Shown here piece by piece: positions 18,912 through 30,210 of a stretch of 64,000 nucleotides of DNA. The first letter of the stretch is position 1, and each line of letters begins with the position of its first letter. Source of the DNA: Orrella marina (GTDB lineage Bacteria; Pseudomonadota; Gammaproteobacteria; Burkholderiales; Burkholderiaceae_B); assembly GCF_003058465.1 (NCBI RefSeq), contig NZ_CP028901.1:1178001-1242000 (forward strand), given 5' to 3'. A program made the position numbers and the translations under genes. Under the pieces are notes generated by a model. It made no database searches. It was given only the letters and a program-made list of their open reading frames with translations, and had not been told where the DNA came from.

Positions 18912-19783
18912 TGCTGCGCCAGCGGGTCATCACGGCAATTGTGTTGCTACTCGTTCTGGCCAGCGTTCTGGCAAGCCCCTGGCAGCAGGCCTGGCCGGTA
19001 TTTCTGGCAGTTGTCAGCGGGCTGGCGGTCTGGGAATGGCTGCGCATGACCTCACGTCCGATGCCCGTCATTGGCTGGGTGGGTGGTGCAGCCGTCATAC
19101 TCGGCCTGATCTGGCAAGGCATGCTATGGCAAGGGGCTGTGAAAGAGCCTGTCGGGCTATCGGCTTCCCAAGGTAGCCAGACACTGTTCCTGCTAAGTGT
19201 TGCCTTGAGCAGCGCTGTCTGGCTGATGCTGGTACCCATGAAACTCAAGCATGCAGACGTGCATTCAGCCGCGGGCCTGCCGGTCTGGGGGCTCTTTGCG
19301 CCTGTCTGTCTTTATGCGACCTGGGGTGCGCTGGTGGTCTGGATGGATCAGGGTGGCATCTGGCTGGTAATTTCGATTCTGGCGCTGGTCTGGATTGCAG
19401 ACATATTCGCCTATTTCGGCGGCAAGCGCTGGGGCCGCAACAAGCTGGCTCCGGCTATCAGTCCGGGCAAGACTCGCGAAGGGGCCCTTGTAGGACTCAA
19501 TGGTGTCATTGTATGGATGCTTGTCACCTCACAGATTCCCGGCAGCTACGCCGAACAAGTACTTGAACTTTATGGCTGGTTTCTGCTTATCCTCATCGCA
19601 GCATTGCTCGGAGCAGTCTCGATCATGGGCGACCTGTTCGAATCACTTCTGAAGCGTCAGGTCGGCATCAAGGATTCCAGCAATTTGCTACCGGGACACG
19701 GAGGCGTGTTTGATCGCATTGACGCGGTGGTTGCCGTCGTCCCCCTGGCTTATCTGATCACCTCACCAAGTCTTTTTCAATGA
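18911..19783 (+). CDS. cdsA: Phosphatidate cytidylyltransferase
   Basis: Makes CDP-diacylglycerol, the precursor of all membrane phospholipids. An inner-membrane protein of 290 residues with about eight hydrophobic helices. The C-terminal signature runs from [17 protein letters not shown] to [29 protein letters not shown] is the conserved cytoplasmic loop. It overlaps dxr by 4 bases (ATGA), suggesting translational coupling. Confidence 0.97.
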   Translation: MLRQRVITAIVLLLVLASVLASPWQQAWPVFLAVVSGLAVWEWLRMTSRPMPVIGWVGGAAVILGLIWQGMLWQGAVKEPVGLSASQGSQTLFLLSVALSSAVWLMLVPMKLKHADVHSAAGLPVWGLFAPVCLYATWGALVVWMDQGGIWLVISILALVWIADIFAYFGGKRWGRNKLAPAISPGKTREGALVGLNGVIVWMLVTSQIPGSYAEQVLELYGWFLLILIAALLGAVSIMGDLFESLLKRQVGIKDSSNLLPGHGGVFDRIDAVVAVVPLAYLITSPSLFQ

Positions 19784-20985
19784 CGCCACAGTCAATCTGC
19801 ATTCTCGGAGCGACCGGCTCCATCGGGCTCAGTACGATTGATGTCGCCTTGCGACATCCAGACAGATTCCGGATCGTGACACTGACCGCTCGCCAGCGCA
19901 TGGACGAACTCGCTGAGCTGATCAGACGCACTGGTGCAAGGCGGGTGGTCGTGCCTGACGCCGCCGCGGCACAGCGCGTACGCGAGGGGCTGACCGGGCA
20001 CACAGGCAAGGTAGAGATTCTTCAAGGCGATCAGGCACTGGCCGACGTAGCAAGCGACGATCATACTGACGTGGTGATGGCTGCTATCGTCGGTGCGGCA
20101 GGTCTGCCGGCTGCTCTGGCTGCCGCCCAGACGGGAAAACGGGTACTGCTTGCCAACAAGGAAGCACTGGTTGCTGCCGGCTCGATTTTCATGAAAGCGG
20201 TGAGAGAAAGCGGCGCTGTGCTGCTACCGATCGACAGTGAGCACAACGCGATCTTCCAGTGCATGCCAGGTGGAGGACAGGGCAGTATCGGCAACGGACC
20301 CGCCAAAGGCGTTAACCGTATCGTGTTGACAGCATCAGGTGGTCCGTTCAGGACTCACAACCCGGACGAGATGGCGCACATCACCCCTGAACAGGCGTGT
20401 GCACATCCAAACTGGAGCATGGGACGCAAGATCTCTGTTGATTCCGCGACCATGGTCAACAAGGGCCTGGAGGTTATTGAAGCGCACTGGCTGTTTGACA
20501 TGACGCCTGATCGCATTGATGTCGTCATCCATCCGCAAAGCATCGTGCACTCGCTTGTCGAGTATGACGATGGATCCATGCTGGCCCAGCTCGGAAATCC
20601 TGATATGCGTACACCGATTGCACATGCGCTGGGATTTCCGCAACGAATCGAGGCGGGTGTCGACTGGCTCGACCTGCTCAAAGTAGGGCGTCTGGATTTT
20701 GAGGAGGTGAATCTACTACGGTATCCGTGTCTGGACCTCGCCTATCAAGCACTCAGAGGCGGGCAGGGCGCTTGTATCGCATTCAATGCGGCTAATGAAG
20801 TCGCAGTCGAGGAGTTCCTGCAGCGTCGAATTCCCTATCCTGGTATCGCTGCGATACTGGAGCAGGCATTGAACTGGTACAGTGCCCGCAGCAACGTTCC
20901 GGTTGTGTCGATCGAGCAGGTTCTGGAACTCGATGCGCAAGCGAGAACCTTTGCGCTCGCCGCATGTCAAAGCAGAGCAGCTTGA
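19780..20985 (+). CDS. dxr: 1-deoxy-D-xylulose 5-phosphate reductoisomerase
   Basis: Second enzyme of the methylerythritol phosphate route to isoprenoids; converts DXP to MEP with NADPH and a divalent metal. The NADPH motif [14 protein letters not shown] starts near residue 8. [23 protein letters not shown] (Asp and Glu metal ligands), TASGGPFR and [20 protein letters not shown] are diagnostic. 401 residues, normal. It supplies precursors for the UppS product in the same run. 271 bases separate it from rseP. Confidence 0.97.
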   Translation: MTPQSICILGATGSIGLSTIDVALRHPDRFRIVTLTARQRMDELAELIRRTGARRVVVPDAAAAQRVREGLTGHTGKVEILQGDQALADVASDDHTDVVMAAIVGAAGLPAALAAAQTGKRVLLANKEALVAAGSIFMKAVRESGAVLLPIDSEHNAIFQCMPGGGQGSIGNGPAKGVNRIVLTASGGPFRTHNPDEMAHITPEQACAHPNWSMGRKISVDSATMVNKGLEVIEAHWLFDMTPDRIDVVIHPQSIVHSLVEYDDGSMLAQLGNPDMRTPIAHALGFPQRIEAGVDWLDLLKVGRLDFEEVNLLRYPCLDLAYQALRGGQGACIAFNAANEVAVEEFLQRRIPYPGIAAILEQALNWYSARSNVPVVSIEQVLELDAQARTFALAACQSRAA

Positions 20986-21256
20986 GCAGGCTGCTGAAAG
21001 CCACAAAACAAACCCGACCGGCTGATGCAGTATGCTGTGAGCCAGCCTTGATACTGTTGATTTAACCTGCTCATGCCTTGAGCGTGACAGGTCAACAGTT
21101 GCCTGTTCTTTCGAAATTTTCTGTTTCTTTCTCTACTTTTTTATCTGGTTCTTTCTGACTGCAGCCCCGATTGTTTCTGGGCCTACCGATTCTGACTGAT
21201 GCTTTCGCTCTCTGACCGTTGCCAATGATTCCTTCTGACACCCCCTCTGCTCAAAC

Positions 21257-22603
21257 ATGCTGACTACGATTATTTCCTTTCTGATCGCTCTCGGTGTCCT
21301 GATTACGTTTCACGAACTGGGCCACTACTGGGCAGCGCGCCGCTGCGGTGTCAGAGTCCTGCGTTTCAGTGTCGGATTTGGCAAGCCAATCTGGAGCCGC
21401 ACCGATCGCAACGGTACCGAATGGGCTGTGGCCGCCATACCGCTTGGTGGTTACGTCAAGATGCTCGACGACCCACAACAGGCAAAAGAGGAGGGGCTTC
21501 CCTACCGAGAAGGTGAGGCGTTCAATCAGAAATCGGTGTGGAACCGGTTCTTCATTGTGGTCGCCGGCCCGGTCGCCAACTTCATCCTCGCCGCGGTGAT
21601 TTACGCTGGACTGAACGTTGCCGGAACACAGGAACCGCAAGCGATTCTCGCGCAGCCTCCTGCCAGTACGCCGGCTGCACAGGCGGGCATTCTCGAGAAC
21701 GATCGTCTGATTTCGGTCAACGGCACAACCATCGAGTCCTGGCCACAGGCGCGCTGGTTACTGCTTGACCAGACCATGTCTGGCGGCGCCGTGTCGCTGG
21801 GGATCGAGTCGGGAGGGCGCGTAAGTGAGCGGCAGATCGAACTGCCGGGCCTTGCCCCTGATGCACAGGCCGAACAGGAAGACCCGCTCGCCCAGGTCGG
21901 ACTGTCTCTGGCCCCGGGAAGCGTCCGTTTTGGTCAGGCGCAACCGGATAGTGCAGCCGAACGGGCTGGTCTGCAACCTGAAGACGAAGTAACTTCAATT
22001 GGTTCGATCATGCAGCCGGACGTGCTGACCTTTATTGAATTTGTCGAGACTCACGCCGGCGAGCCGATCGAGATTGGTGTGCGCCGTGGCAATACGGATC
22101 TGGTCATTCAGGCGGTGCCTGCGCTGGTCACCGCAGCAGATGGACGCGAAGTGGGTCGACTAGGTATTCAAGTTTCGTCAGTTGTTCCAATGGTGACTGT
22201 CGAGCACGGCGTGATCGAAAGCCTCTGGAACGGCGTGACCCGCACGTTCGAGACAGCATGGTTTTCTCTGAAGATGCTGGGCAAGATGGTCATTGGCGAT
22301 GTATCCTTGAAAAACTTGAGCGGTCCGGTCACCATTGCAGACTATGCTGGCCAGTCAGCTAGAATCGGAATCGTCGCCTACCTCGGGTTTATTGCGTTGG
22401 TAAGCGTCAGCATCGGCGTACTGAACCTGCTGCCGATTCCGATGCTTGACGGTGGTCATCTGGCGTTTTATACCATTGAGATCATTCGTGGCAAGCCGGC
22501 GCCGCAACGCTGGCTCGAAGTCGGTCAGAGGGCTGGCGTAGCTGTGTTGGCGGGGCTGATGAGCGTCGCTTTATTCAACGATCTGGCGCGGCTGTTAAGC
22601 TGA
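21257..22603 (+). CDS. rseP: Site-2 protease RseP
   Basis: Intramembrane zinc protease that cuts the anti-sigma factor RseA and activates the envelope-stress sigma factor. The catalytic HELGH motif is at residues 19-23 in the first membrane helix, and NLLPIPMLDGGHL provides the third metal ligand. Two periplasmic PDZ domains lie between, roughly residues 110-290. 448 residues. It precedes bamA by 66 bases, the order found in most proteobacteria. Confidence 0.96.
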   Translation: MLTTIISFLIALGVLITFHELGHYWAARRCGVRVLRFSVGFGKPIWSRTDRNGTEWAVAAIPLGGYVKMLDDPQQAKEEGLPYREGEAFNQKSVWNRFFIVVAGPVANFILAAVIYAGLNVAGTQEPQAILAQPPASTPAAQAGILENDRLISVNGTTIESWPQARWLLLDQTMSGGAVSLGIESGGRVSERQIELPGLAPDAQAEQEDPLAQVGLSLAPGSVRFGQAQPDSAAERAGLQPEDEVTSIGSIMQPDVLTFIEFVETHAGEPIEIGVRRGNTDLVIQAVPALVTAADGREVGRLGIQVSSVVPMVTVEHGVIESLWNGVTRTFETAWFSLKMLGKMVIGDVSLKNLSGPVTIADYAGQSARIGIVAYLGFIALVSVSIGVLNLLPIPMLDGGHLAFYTIEIIRGKPAPQRWLEVGQRAGVAVLAGLMSVALFNDLARLLS

Positions 22604-22669
22604 CCCGGTTCTCAACTAAAATGCCCCGATTCAGGGGCTTCACCCGCGTTTCACGGGATTAGACGGTTT

Positions 22670-25063
22670 ATGCAACGACATTCAATGGGTTTGAGAAAGA
22701 TTTCAGCATTCCTTAGCCAGCTAGGCAAGCACAAAGAAACCACGCCATCAACGCGTTCTGCTTCCAGGAGCGTCAAAGCAATGCTGGCCGCAACGCTGCT
22801 TGCCGTGCCCATGCTTGCTTCGGCGTTTTCTCCGTTTGTCGTACGCGATATCCGGGTAGAAGGTATCCAGCGAACTGAACCCGGGGTCGTGTTCGCCTAT
22901 ATACCGGTCAAGGTTGGCGAGCGCTTCACGGAAGAAATGGCAACCGATACGATCCGCCAGCTATATTCGACCGGCTTTTTTGAGGATGTACGCATCAGCA
23001 CTGACAACAACGTGGTGGTTGTGCGTGTGCAGGAACGTCCCGTGATCGCGTCAGTCTCGTTCACAGGAATGCGTGAGTTTGAGTCTTCGCAGATCGTCAA
23101 GACATTCCAGGAAGTGGGATTTGGCGAGGGCCGAATATTCGATCAATCGATGCTTGACCAGGCACAGTTTGAACTCAAGCAGCAATATCTCACCAAGGGC
23201 AAGTACGGTGTCGAGATCACGGCCACCACCACGCCTTTGCCACGCAACCGGGTCGGTGTGAACTTTGACGTGTTCGAAGGCGACATTGCCAAGATCCGTG
23301 AGATCCGAATCATTGGCAACAACGCGTTCAGCGAAAGCACCTTGCTTGACCAGATGCAACTGACCACACCAGGCTATCTGACCTGGTACACACAGACCGA
23401 CCGTTATTCGCGCGAGAAGCTGCAGGCCGATGTCGAGGCGATCCAGTCCTTTTATCTGGATCGAGGATATCTCGAGTTCCGCGCTGAGACACCCCAGGTC
23501 ACGATTTCGCCTGATCGAGAGTCGATTTACATCACCATCACGATTTTTGAAGGTGAGCAGTACAAGGTCGGCAAGGTCGATCTTGCCGGTACGCTTATGG
23601 GGCTCAACGAAGAGATCGAGTCTCTGATCAAAATCAAGTCCGGCGAGACATTCTCCGGGGCCAAGGTCAATGAAACCAGCCAGGCCATCCGTGACTACCT
23701 TGGCGGACTTGGCTATGCATTTGCCAACGTCAACCCCAGTCCTGTACCCAATCGCGAAACCCGCGTGGTCGACATGACTTTCTACGTCGACCCGAGTCGA
23801 CGTGTGTACGTGCGTGGCATCAAAATCACCGGTAACGAGCGAACACGGGACTCAGTGGCCCGGCGTGAAGTTCGGCAAATGGAAGCCGCCTGGTACGACG
23901 GCGAGGCGCTCAAACTCTCCAAGGAGCGTCTGGACCGTCTGGGCTACTTTCAGCAAGTCGACCTGACCACCGAACCCGTTCCCGGTTCGGTTGATCAGGT
24001 GGATGTAAACATTGCGCTCCAGGAGCGCCAGACTGGTGCAATCAACCTCGGCGTGGGCTACGGCCAGGCCGATGGTGTGATCCTGAGCGCCGGACTGTCT
24101 GAGGACAACGTGTTCGGAAGCGGCACGTCACTAACCTTCGCAGTCAATACCAGCCAGAACTCACGGGCGTTTGTGGTGACCCATACTGACCCGTACTGGA
24201 CGCTTGACGGGGTTAGCCGTTCGATTTCAGGCTACTACCGGACGATTACGCCAACGTTGAATAACCCGGGTAACTACGAAGTCACATCTGCAGGTGGCGG
24301 GTTGAATTTTGGTGTGCCGATCACTGAATTCGACCGAATCTTCCTGGGTGCCAACTTCGAGCACAACTCGCTGAGTCTGTACGACGACTCACCGCTGGCC
24401 TATGAACAGTTTGTGCAGTCATATGGCGAGTCCACCAACAGTGTGATCTTCAACCTGGGGTGGTCGACCGATACGCGTGACAGCGTGACTACGCCCAACA
24501 AGGGCGCCTACACAATGCTCAATGCAACCGTGGGCACGATGGACCTCAAGTACTACATGCTGAGCGCTCAACAGCAATATTACATGCCGATCGGTCGGGA
24601 TTACACGCTTGCGTTCAATGCCCTGTTCGACTACGGTAATTCGTATGGCGATGGTGATACGCCATATCCCGTCATCAAGAACGTTTACGCGGGTGGTATT
24701 GGCACAGTCCGTGGTTTTGTCGGCAACTCGGTTGGTCCGAGAGACGTCAGAACCGGGACATTCCTTGGCGGCTCCAAGCGGGTTGTCGGTAACGTTCAGT
24801 TCTACTTCCCGTTCCCAGGAACGCAGCGAGACCGTTCGTTGCGGATGTTTGTGTTTGCGGATGCTGGTCAGGTGTTCGGGTATAACGGAGCTGGCAATAT
24901 CAACCCCGGTTTTGACTTCTCCGATCTGCGCTACTCCACCGGCATTGGTCTGGCCTGGCTCTCACCGATGGGACCGTTGCAGCTGGTTTATGCCAAGGCA
25001 CTCAACACCAAACCGGGTGACAATGCCCAGGTCTTCCAGTTCCAGGTTGGAACTGGTTTCTGA
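22670..25063 (+). CDS. bamA: Outer membrane assembly factor BamA
   Basis: Central beta-barrel of the BAM complex that inserts outer-membrane proteins. After a leader ending near VPMLASAFS, five POTRA domains run from FVVRDIRVEGIQRTEPG to about residue 440, followed by a C-terminal barrel with the IGTVRGFVGNSVGPR loop (the family's VRGF motif) and a terminal Phe in QFQVGTGF. The 797-residue length fits. The N-terminus before the hydrophobic stretch is long (about 40 residues), so the true start may be further in; the ribosome binding site is weak. Confidence 0.96.
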   Translation: MQRHSMGLRKISAFLSQLGKHKETTPSTRSASRSVKAMLAATLLAVPMLASAFSPFVVRDIRVEGIQRTEPGVVFAYIPVKVGERFTEEMATDTIRQLYSTGFFEDVRISTDNNVVVVRVQERPVIASVSFTGMREFESSQIVKTFQEVGFGEGRIFDQSMLDQAQFELKQQYLTKGKYGVEITATTTPLPRNRVGVNFDVFEGDIAKIREIRIIGNNAFSESTLLDQMQLTTPGYLTWYTQTDRYSREKLQADVEAIQSFYLDRGYLEFRAETPQVTISPDRESIYITITIFEGEQYKVGKVDLAGTLMGLNEEIESLIKIKSGETFSGAKVNETSQAIRDYLGGLGYAFANVNPSPVPNRETRVVDMTFYVDPSRRVYVRGIKITGNERTRDSVARREVRQMEAAWYDGEALKLSKERLDRLGYFQQVDLTTEPVPGSVDQVDVNIALQERQTGAINLGVGYGQADGVILSAGLSEDNVFGSGTSLTFAVNTSQNSRAFVVTHTDPYWTLDGVSRSISGYYRTITPTLNNPGNYEVTSAGGGLNFGVPITEFDRIFLGANFEHNSLSLYDDSPLAYEQFVQSYGESTNSVIFNLGWSTDTRDSVTTPNKGAYTMLNATVGTMDLKYYMLSAQQQYYMPIGRDYTLAFNALFDYGNSYGDGDTPYPVIKNVYAGGIGTVRGFVGNSVGPRDVRTGTFLGGSKRVVGNVQFYFPFPGTQRDRSLRMFVFADAGQVFGYNGAGNINPGFDFSDLRYSTGIGLAWLSPMGPLQLVYAKALNTKPGDNAQVFQFQVGTGF

Positions 25064-25152
25064 GTACGCATGGCGGTTGCAAGACGGCACACCGAACACA
25101 CATCTGATGCCCTGATTGATGGCACAATGCATTTGATTTGAGAGACATTTTT

Positions 25153-25788
25153 ATGGTGAATTTTGAAATGAAGCGTATCCACTCCCAGCAGTCCACTTTC
25201 AACCGTGGTACAGCCGTGCTGTCGCGCACGGTCATCGGCGCAGCTGTTCTGACGTTTGCGGGTGTCTGGGCAATGGCTCAGCCCTCTGTCGCTTTTGGGC
25301 AGAGCAACACCAAGCCTGCTACCCCGGTAGTGGCCCAGCAGGCCGAACAGACAAGCACCAAGATTGGCTTCGTCAACACGCAGCGCATTCTGCAGGACTC
25401 GGTGCCCGCCAAAGCGGCTCAAGGCAAGATCGAGGCAGAGTTCGACAAGCGTAACCAGGAGCTTCAGAAATCGGTTGAGGAACTGCGCAAGCAGGCCATG
25501 GCGTTCGAGAAAGATGCACCGGTTATGGCCGAGAGCGAGCGGAACCGTCGCCAGCGCGAACTGAGCAACATGGACGCCGACATTCAACGCAAGCAGCGCG
25601 AGATCCAGGAAGACTTCAATCGCCGCCGTAACGAAGAGTTCGCCGACATTATTGACAGTGCCAACCTGGCGATCAAGGAAATTGCAGAGTCTGAAAATTA
25701 CGACCTGATTATCCAGGACGCTGTCACAGTCAGCCCACGCGTGGACATCACCGACAAGGTGCTTGAACTGTTGAGCAAAAAGAAGTAA
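25153..25788 (+). CDS. skp: Periplasmic chaperone Skp/OmpH
   Basis: Carries unfolded outer-membrane proteins to BamA. Signal peptide with hydrophobic part VIGAAVLTFAGVWAMA, then the family start KIGFVNTQRILQDSVPAK and a long charged coiled coil (about residues 100-170) rich in Gln, Glu and Arg. I choose the ATG at 25153, which has GAGA eight bases upstream, over the TTG at 25138; 211 residues. The linker after the signal peptide is longer than in E. coli. It stands between bamA and lpxD as usual. Confidence 0.93.
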   Translation: MVNFEMKRIHSQQSTFNRGTAVLSRTVIGAAVLTFAGVWAMAQPSVAFGQSNTKPATPVVAQQAEQTSTKIGFVNTQRILQDSVPAKAAQGKIEAEFDKRNQELQKSVEELRKQAMAFEKDAPVMAESERNRRQRELSNMDADIQRKQREIQEDFNRRRNEEFADIIDSANLAIKEIAESENYDLIIQDAVTVSPRVDITDKVLELLSKKK

Positions 25789-25800
25789 TCCTCTTTCACC

Positions 25801-26952
25801 ATGCCGATATTGCTTTCAGAATCTGACGCACCCAGTCTGGCAGACCTGGTGGGTTTTGTGAATGTCAGGGTGCCAGGACTGGTTAGTGCGGTGGAGGATG
25901 GAACACAGTTCGATCGCCACACCAAAGTGCAGGGGATCGGATCACTCGCCAGTGCAGGCACGCGAGAAATCTCTTTCATCGTCTCGGCAAAGTATGAGTC
26001 CGAATTAGCGAGCACCCAGGCCTGCGCAGTCGCAATGCAGGCGAGTCTGGCTGATTCCCGCGGATCCCGCGCTGCTGAGTCATCTGCGGCGGACAATACG
26101 CACGCCTGCGACAAGTCGCCCTATGCAACGGTCATCTGTAGAGAACCGTATCTGTTCTATGCAGTGGTAGCAGGCTGGTTTGAACAGGCCTGCCGCCCAG
26201 AACCGGCTGCAGCGATTCACCCCAGTGCAGTTGTCGCTGACGATGCAACAGTCGATCCGAGTGCAACGATTGGACCGAATGTGGTGATCGGGGCACGTAG
26301 CTTTATCGGTGCAAACACACGCATTGAGGCCAACTGCACGGTCGGCGATGACTGCGAAGTCGGCCCTGACAGTGTTATTTATCCGAACGTCACGCTGTAT
26401 GAGCGGGTCCGTGTAGGTGCTCGCGCAATCATTCACGCAGGTGTCGTGCTCGGAGCTGATGGTTTCGGATTTGCGCCGAATCCGATGGCAGGCAAGGGTG
26501 CCTGGGGCAAGATTGCCCAGTTAGGCGGGGTACGCATTGGCGATGACGTCGAAATCGGGGCCAACACCACTATCGACCGCGGCGCCCTGGAAGACACGAC
26601 GATTGGAAACGGCGTCAAACTCGACAACCTTATCATGATCGCTCACAACTGCCAGATCGGTGACCACACGGCGATGGCCGCCTGCGTCGGCATGGCAGGC
26701 TCGACGATTGTCGGTCAACGTTGCATCATCGGCGGGGCAGCGATGTTCGCCGGGCATCTGACAGTGGTCGATGACGTGCAGATTTCTGGTGGGACAGCAG
26801 TCACTTCAGACGTTCGCAAGGCTGGCCGATACACAGGCGTGTACCCATTTGACCAGCACACTGACTGGCAGAAGAACGCAGCCGTGCTCGGGCAACTGTC
26901 AACGTTGCGTCGTCGTCTGAGAGACCTTGAACGTCGGGACAGCGGTGTCTGA
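25801..26952 (+). CDS. lpxD: UDP-3-O-acylglucosamine N-acyltransferase
   Basis: Third step of lipid A synthesis: adds the N-linked hydroxyacyl chain. The N-terminal uridine-binding part (residues 1-125) precedes a left-handed beta helix made of hexapeptide repeats ([20 protein letters not shown] onward). [19 protein letters not shown] carries the catalytic His. At 383 residues it is some 30 longer than usual: an Ala/Ser-rich insert around residues 82-105 ([15 protein letters not shown]) lies in the N-terminal domain. The insert is in frame and does not disturb known active-site residues. Confidence 0.95.
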   Translation: MPILLSESDAPSLADLVGFVNVRVPGLVSAVEDGTQFDRHTKVQGIGSLASAGTREISFIVSAKYESELASTQACAVAMQASLADSRGSRAAESSAADNTHACDKSPYATVICREPYLFYAVVAGWFEQACRPEPAAAIHPSAVVADDATVDPSATIGPNVVIGARSFIGANTRIEANCTVGDDCEVGPDSVIYPNVTLYERVRVGARAIIHAGVVLGADGFGFAPNPMAGKGAWGKIAQLGGVRIGDDVEIGANTTIDRGALEDTTIGNGVKLDNLIMIAHNCQIGDHTAMAACVGMAGSTIVGQRCIIGGAAMFAGHLTVVDDVQISGGTAVTSDVRKAGRYTGVYPFDQHTDWQKNAAVLGQLSTLRRRLRDLERRDSGV

Positions 26953-27210
26953 GCCGCACGCACGCTGGCAGGTCTGAGTCACCCCGGAACTCGTGCCAGT
27001 CATCCGCCCCCGGCTTTTCGAATTCCCAGCTTGGTGGCGAACTGCCTTCGACACCATGCACTGCATCACCCAGAAAAAGATTTGATCCAGGCGAATGAGT
27101 GCACGCGCTACGCCAGTATCCGAATCCAGCGCGACGATTCAGCGCCACGTTGGATCAATTTCAATACAATACCGGTCTAGAACCGATCTTCCTTCGCTTC
27201 AGGAACCTTC

Positions 27211-27663
27211 ATGCAACTAGATATCAAAGCCATCCTCGACCGCATTCCTCACCGTTATCCGATGTTGCTGATCGACCGAGTGGTGGACATGGTGCCCGGA
27301 AAGTCCATCGTGGCGCTCAAGAATGTCTCGATCAACGAACCATTTTTTTCAGGCCATTTCCCGCACTATCCGGTGATGCCGGGTGTATTGATCCTGGAAG
27401 CGCTCGCTCAGGCTGCAGCGATTTTTTCATTTGCCGATGAAACCGGTCTCAAGCCCAGTGACGAAGAAGTGCTTTACTACTTTGTCGGTATTGATGGTGC
27501 CCGCTTCCGTCGTCCGGTCGTACCTGGAGACCAGTTGCACCTGGAAGTCGTCGCTGAGCGGCTGAGCCGAACGATCTGCAAATATGCTGCAGTTGCCAAG
27601 GTGGATGGTCAGGTGGCCGCTGAAGCCAAGCTGATGTGTGCAATTCGACCGATGAGTGCCTGA
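27211..27663 (+). CDS. fabZ: 3-hydroxyacyl-ACP dehydratase FabZ
   Basis: Hotdog-fold enzyme of 150 residues that dehydrates hydroxyacyl-ACP in fatty acid elongation. The active-site segment is [20 protein letters not shown] with the catalytic His and Glu. AGGAA precedes the ATG. It overlaps lpxA by one base. It competes with LpxA for hydroxymyristoyl-ACP, so their coupling is meaningful. 258 bases with no gene I can support separate it from lpxD. Confidence 0.97.
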   Translation: MQLDIKAILDRIPHRYPMLLIDRVVDMVPGKSIVALKNVSINEPFFSGHFPHYPVMPGVLILEALAQAAAIFSFADETGLKPSDEEVLYYFVGIDGARFRRPVVPGDQLHLEVVAERLSRTICKYAAVAKVDGQVAAEAKLMCAIRPMSA

Positions 27664-28457
27664 TGGCTGTAACGATTCACCCTAGCGCAATTGTCGACCC
27701 CAAAGCCATTCTCGAGGATGGCGTCTCTATTGGCGCGTTTAGCATCGTCGGCCCGAACGTCCATATTGGTGCCAGAACCCAGGTAGGTCCGCACTGCATG
27801 ATCGACGGTCACACTCGCATCGGGGAAGACAACGTTTTTTACCGCTTCTGCTCGATCGGCGGCATGCCGCAGGACAAGAAGTACGCCAACGAGCCCACCC
27901 GCCTGGAAATCGGCGACCGGAACATGGTGCGGGAGTATGTCACTTTCAACACCGGGACTGTTCAGGATGTCGGAGTGACCCGACTGGGCTCAGACAACTG
28001 GGTGATGGCATACGTCCACGTGGCACATGACTGTCAGATCGGTAACCAGGCCATACTGGCCAATGGCGTACAGATGGGCGGACACGTTCACATCGGTGAC
28101 TGGGCCATTATCGGGGGTCTCGCGGCAATTCATCAGTTTGGAAAGGTGGGCGCACACGCCATGGTCGGTGGATCGAGTGCCGTTCACAAGGATGTACCCC
28201 CATACGTAATGGCTTCGGGCAACCCCTGCATCCCGGTCGGCATCAACGTTGAAGGCTTGAAGCGCAGAGGCTTTTCTTCGGAGGAGGTTTCTGCCCTTCG
28301 AGATGCCTACAAGATTATCTACAGACGTGGCCTGTCTATTGTCGAAGCCCGCGAACAACTGGTCCAGCGCCTGACTGACGAGCCGGCGGTGGCCAATGCC
28401 ATCCAGAGGCTGGTACAGTTTCTGGATGCAAGTGACCGGGGCATCATCCGCTCATGA
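27663..28457 (+). CDS. lpxA: UDP-N-acetylglucosamine O-acyltransferase
   Basis: First enzyme of lipid A synthesis. 264 residues: left-handed beta helix of hexapeptide repeats from IHPSAIVDPKAILEDGVSIG, the catalytic His in YVHVAHDCQIGNQ, and a helical C-terminus (LKRRGFSSEEVSALRDAYK). The ATG at 27663 shares a base with the fabZ stop (TGATG). It overlaps lpxB by 4 bases, so fabZ-lpxA-lpxB are translationally coupled. Confidence 0.97.
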   Translation: MAVTIHPSAIVDPKAILEDGVSIGAFSIVGPNVHIGARTQVGPHCMIDGHTRIGEDNVFYRFCSIGGMPQDKKYANEPTRLEIGDRNMVREYVTFNTGTVQDVGVTRLGSDNWVMAYVHVAHDCQIGNQAILANGVQMGGHVHIGDWAIIGGLAAIHQFGKVGAHAMVGGSSAVHKDVPPYVMASGNPCIPVGINVEGLKRRGFSSEEVSALRDAYKIIYRRGLSIVEAREQLVQRLTDEPAVANAIQRLVQFLDASDRGIIRS

Positions 28458-29638
28458 CCCCCATTGGTCTGGTTGCGGGAGAGCCGTCAGGGGATCTGAT
28501 TGCATCCCGACTGTTGCAGGGAGTGCAGGAACGTATACCTGATCTGGTGGTTCAGGGGATCGGTGGTCCGGCACTTGAGCAAAGCGGCATGCAGATCTGG
28601 CATCCCATGGCAGCGCTTTCGGTATTTGGGTATGTAGATGCCCTGAGATCCCTGCCACGTCTGATCAGGATCTACAACGACGTGGCGAAGCGCTGGAAAC
28701 TGACCCCACCAGCGCTCTTTCTGGGCGTGGATGCACCCGACTTCAACTTGAGACTTGAGGAGAAGTTGCGCGCGCAAGGCGTGCCAACTGTACATTTTGT
28801 GGGACCGTCCATCTGGGCCTGGCGTTACGAGCGTATCCATCAGATCCGTCGCGCCGTTTCACATATGCTGGTGCTATTCCCATTCGAAGTCGAGATTTAT
28901 GAGAAAGAGGGTATTCCGGTCACTTATGTCGGCCACCCGCTCGCTGATGCCATTCCAACCGAACCGGACCGCGCAGGCGTACGGGAGAGCCTGGGCATTG
29001 ATGCCGACACCCCGGTCGTGGCGATTCTGCCTGGCAGTCGCTCCTCAGAGATCCGCCTGCTCAGCCCGGTTTTTCTGCAGGCAGCAGCACGATTTGCCCA
29101 GAAAGAGCCCGGAACATGTTTTCTGGTGCCCATGGTGAATCAGGTCCGCAGGCAGGAATTCGAAGCTTTTCTCGCCCGCTACCCGGTGCCGAATCTGCGC
29201 ATCATCCAGGCTAGCGGCATACAGTCGCGCGAACAATGGCCCGTCTCATGGCAAGCCATGGCGGCTTGCGATGTAGCACTGGTTGCCAGCGGGACTGCCA
29301 CACTCGAAACCGCGCTGTTCAAGCGCCCTATGGTCATCAGCTACATTCTGTCGGGAATGATGCGACGTATCATGGCGTTCAAGTCCGGCCAGACGGGACC
29401 TAGTGTCCCCTGGGTGGGCCTGCCCAACGTGCTAAGCCGCGAATTTGTCGTACCGGAACTCCTCCAGGAGCAGGCCACCCCGGACAATCTGTTCAGGGAG
29501 CTAGACAGTCTCTGGCGAGACGAATCGCGCAAAGCACACATTCGCAGCCAGTTTGAGGATCTGCACCAGATCTTGCGCCGCAATACCGCGCAAAAGGCCG
29601 GGCAGGCTGTGGTTGAGTTGTTGACATGTCAGAACTGA
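28454..29638 (+). CDS. lpxB: Lipid-A-disaccharide synthase
   Basis: Glycosyltransferase of 394 residues that joins lipid X and UDP-diacylglucosamine at the inner face of the inner membrane. Typical are [19 protein letters not shown] at the start, [27 protein letters not shown], and [13 protein letters not shown] with [15 protein letters not shown] in the nucleotide-binding half. It overlaps the rnhB start by 13 bases. Confidence 0.97.
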   Translation: MTPIGLVAGEPSGDLIASRLLQGVQERIPDLVVQGIGGPALEQSGMQIWHPMAALSVFGYVDALRSLPRLIRIYNDVAKRWKLTPPALFLGVDAPDFNLRLEEKLRAQGVPTVHFVGPSIWAWRYERIHQIRRAVSHMLVLFPFEVEIYEKEGIPVTYVGHPLADAIPTEPDRAGVRESLGIDADTPVVAILPGSRSSEIRLLSPVFLQAAARFAQKEPGTCFLVPMVNQVRRQEFEAFLARYPVPNLRIIQASGIQSREQWPVSWQAMAACDVALVASGTATLETALFKRPMVISYILSGMMRRIMAFKSGQTGPSVPWVGLPNVLSREFVVPELLQEQATPDNLFRELDSLWRDESRKAHIRSQFEDLHQILRRNTAQKAGQAVVELLTCQN

Positions 29639-30210
29639 TGTTTATCGCAGGCGTAGACGAAGCCGGCCGAGGCCCGCTGGCTGGTGAGGTATTTGCTGCC
29701 GCCGTGGTACTCGACCCCGAGCGACCGATTGAAGGTCTCAAGGATTCGAAAAAACTCTCTCCAAAACGCCGGGAACAACTGGCCGAACAGATTCGCAATC
29801 AGAGTCTGGCCTGGTCCATTGCGAGCGCAAGTGTAGAAGAGATTGATTCCCTGAACATCCTGCAGGCGACCATGCTGGCCATGCAACGAGCGGTCCTGCA
29901 GATCAACGTTCCCTTGACGCTGGTGCAGGTGGATGGCAATCGTGCGCCAGATCTCGATATTGCATGTGAAACAATCATAAAGGGTGATTCGAGCGTCCAG
30001 GCAATTGCCGCGGCCTCGATACTCGCCAAGACATCCCGGGACGCTTCGGTGATGCGACTCCATGAAGCGTTCCCCGACTACGGATTTGACCAGCATAAAG
30101 GGTATGGCACGGCGCTGCATCTGCAGCGCCTGAGAGAACTGGGCCCGACACTGGCTCATCGCACCAGTTTTGCGCCTGTGCGAGTGCTACTGGAAAGGGG
30201 CCGCCCGTGA
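29626..30210 (+). CDS. rnhB: Ribonuclease HII
   Basis: Removes ribonucleotides from DNA. 194 residues. The N-terminal [16 protein letters not shown] carries the Asp-Glu pair, [13 protein letters not shown] follows, and a further catalytic Asp is in [23 protein letters not shown] and [12 protein letters not shown] complete the family pattern. Overlaps both lpxB and the methyltransferase gene, so it is part of the same transcript. Confidence 0.96.
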   Translation: MSELMFIAGVDEAGRGPLAGEVFAAAVVLDPERPIEGLKDSKKLSPKRREQLAEQIRNQSLAWSIASASVEEIDSLNILQATMLAMQRAVLQINVPLTLVQVDGNRAPDLDIACETIIKGDSSVQAIAAASILAKTSRDASVMRLHEAFPDYGFDQHKGYGTALHLQRLRELGPTLAHRTSFAPVRVLLERGRP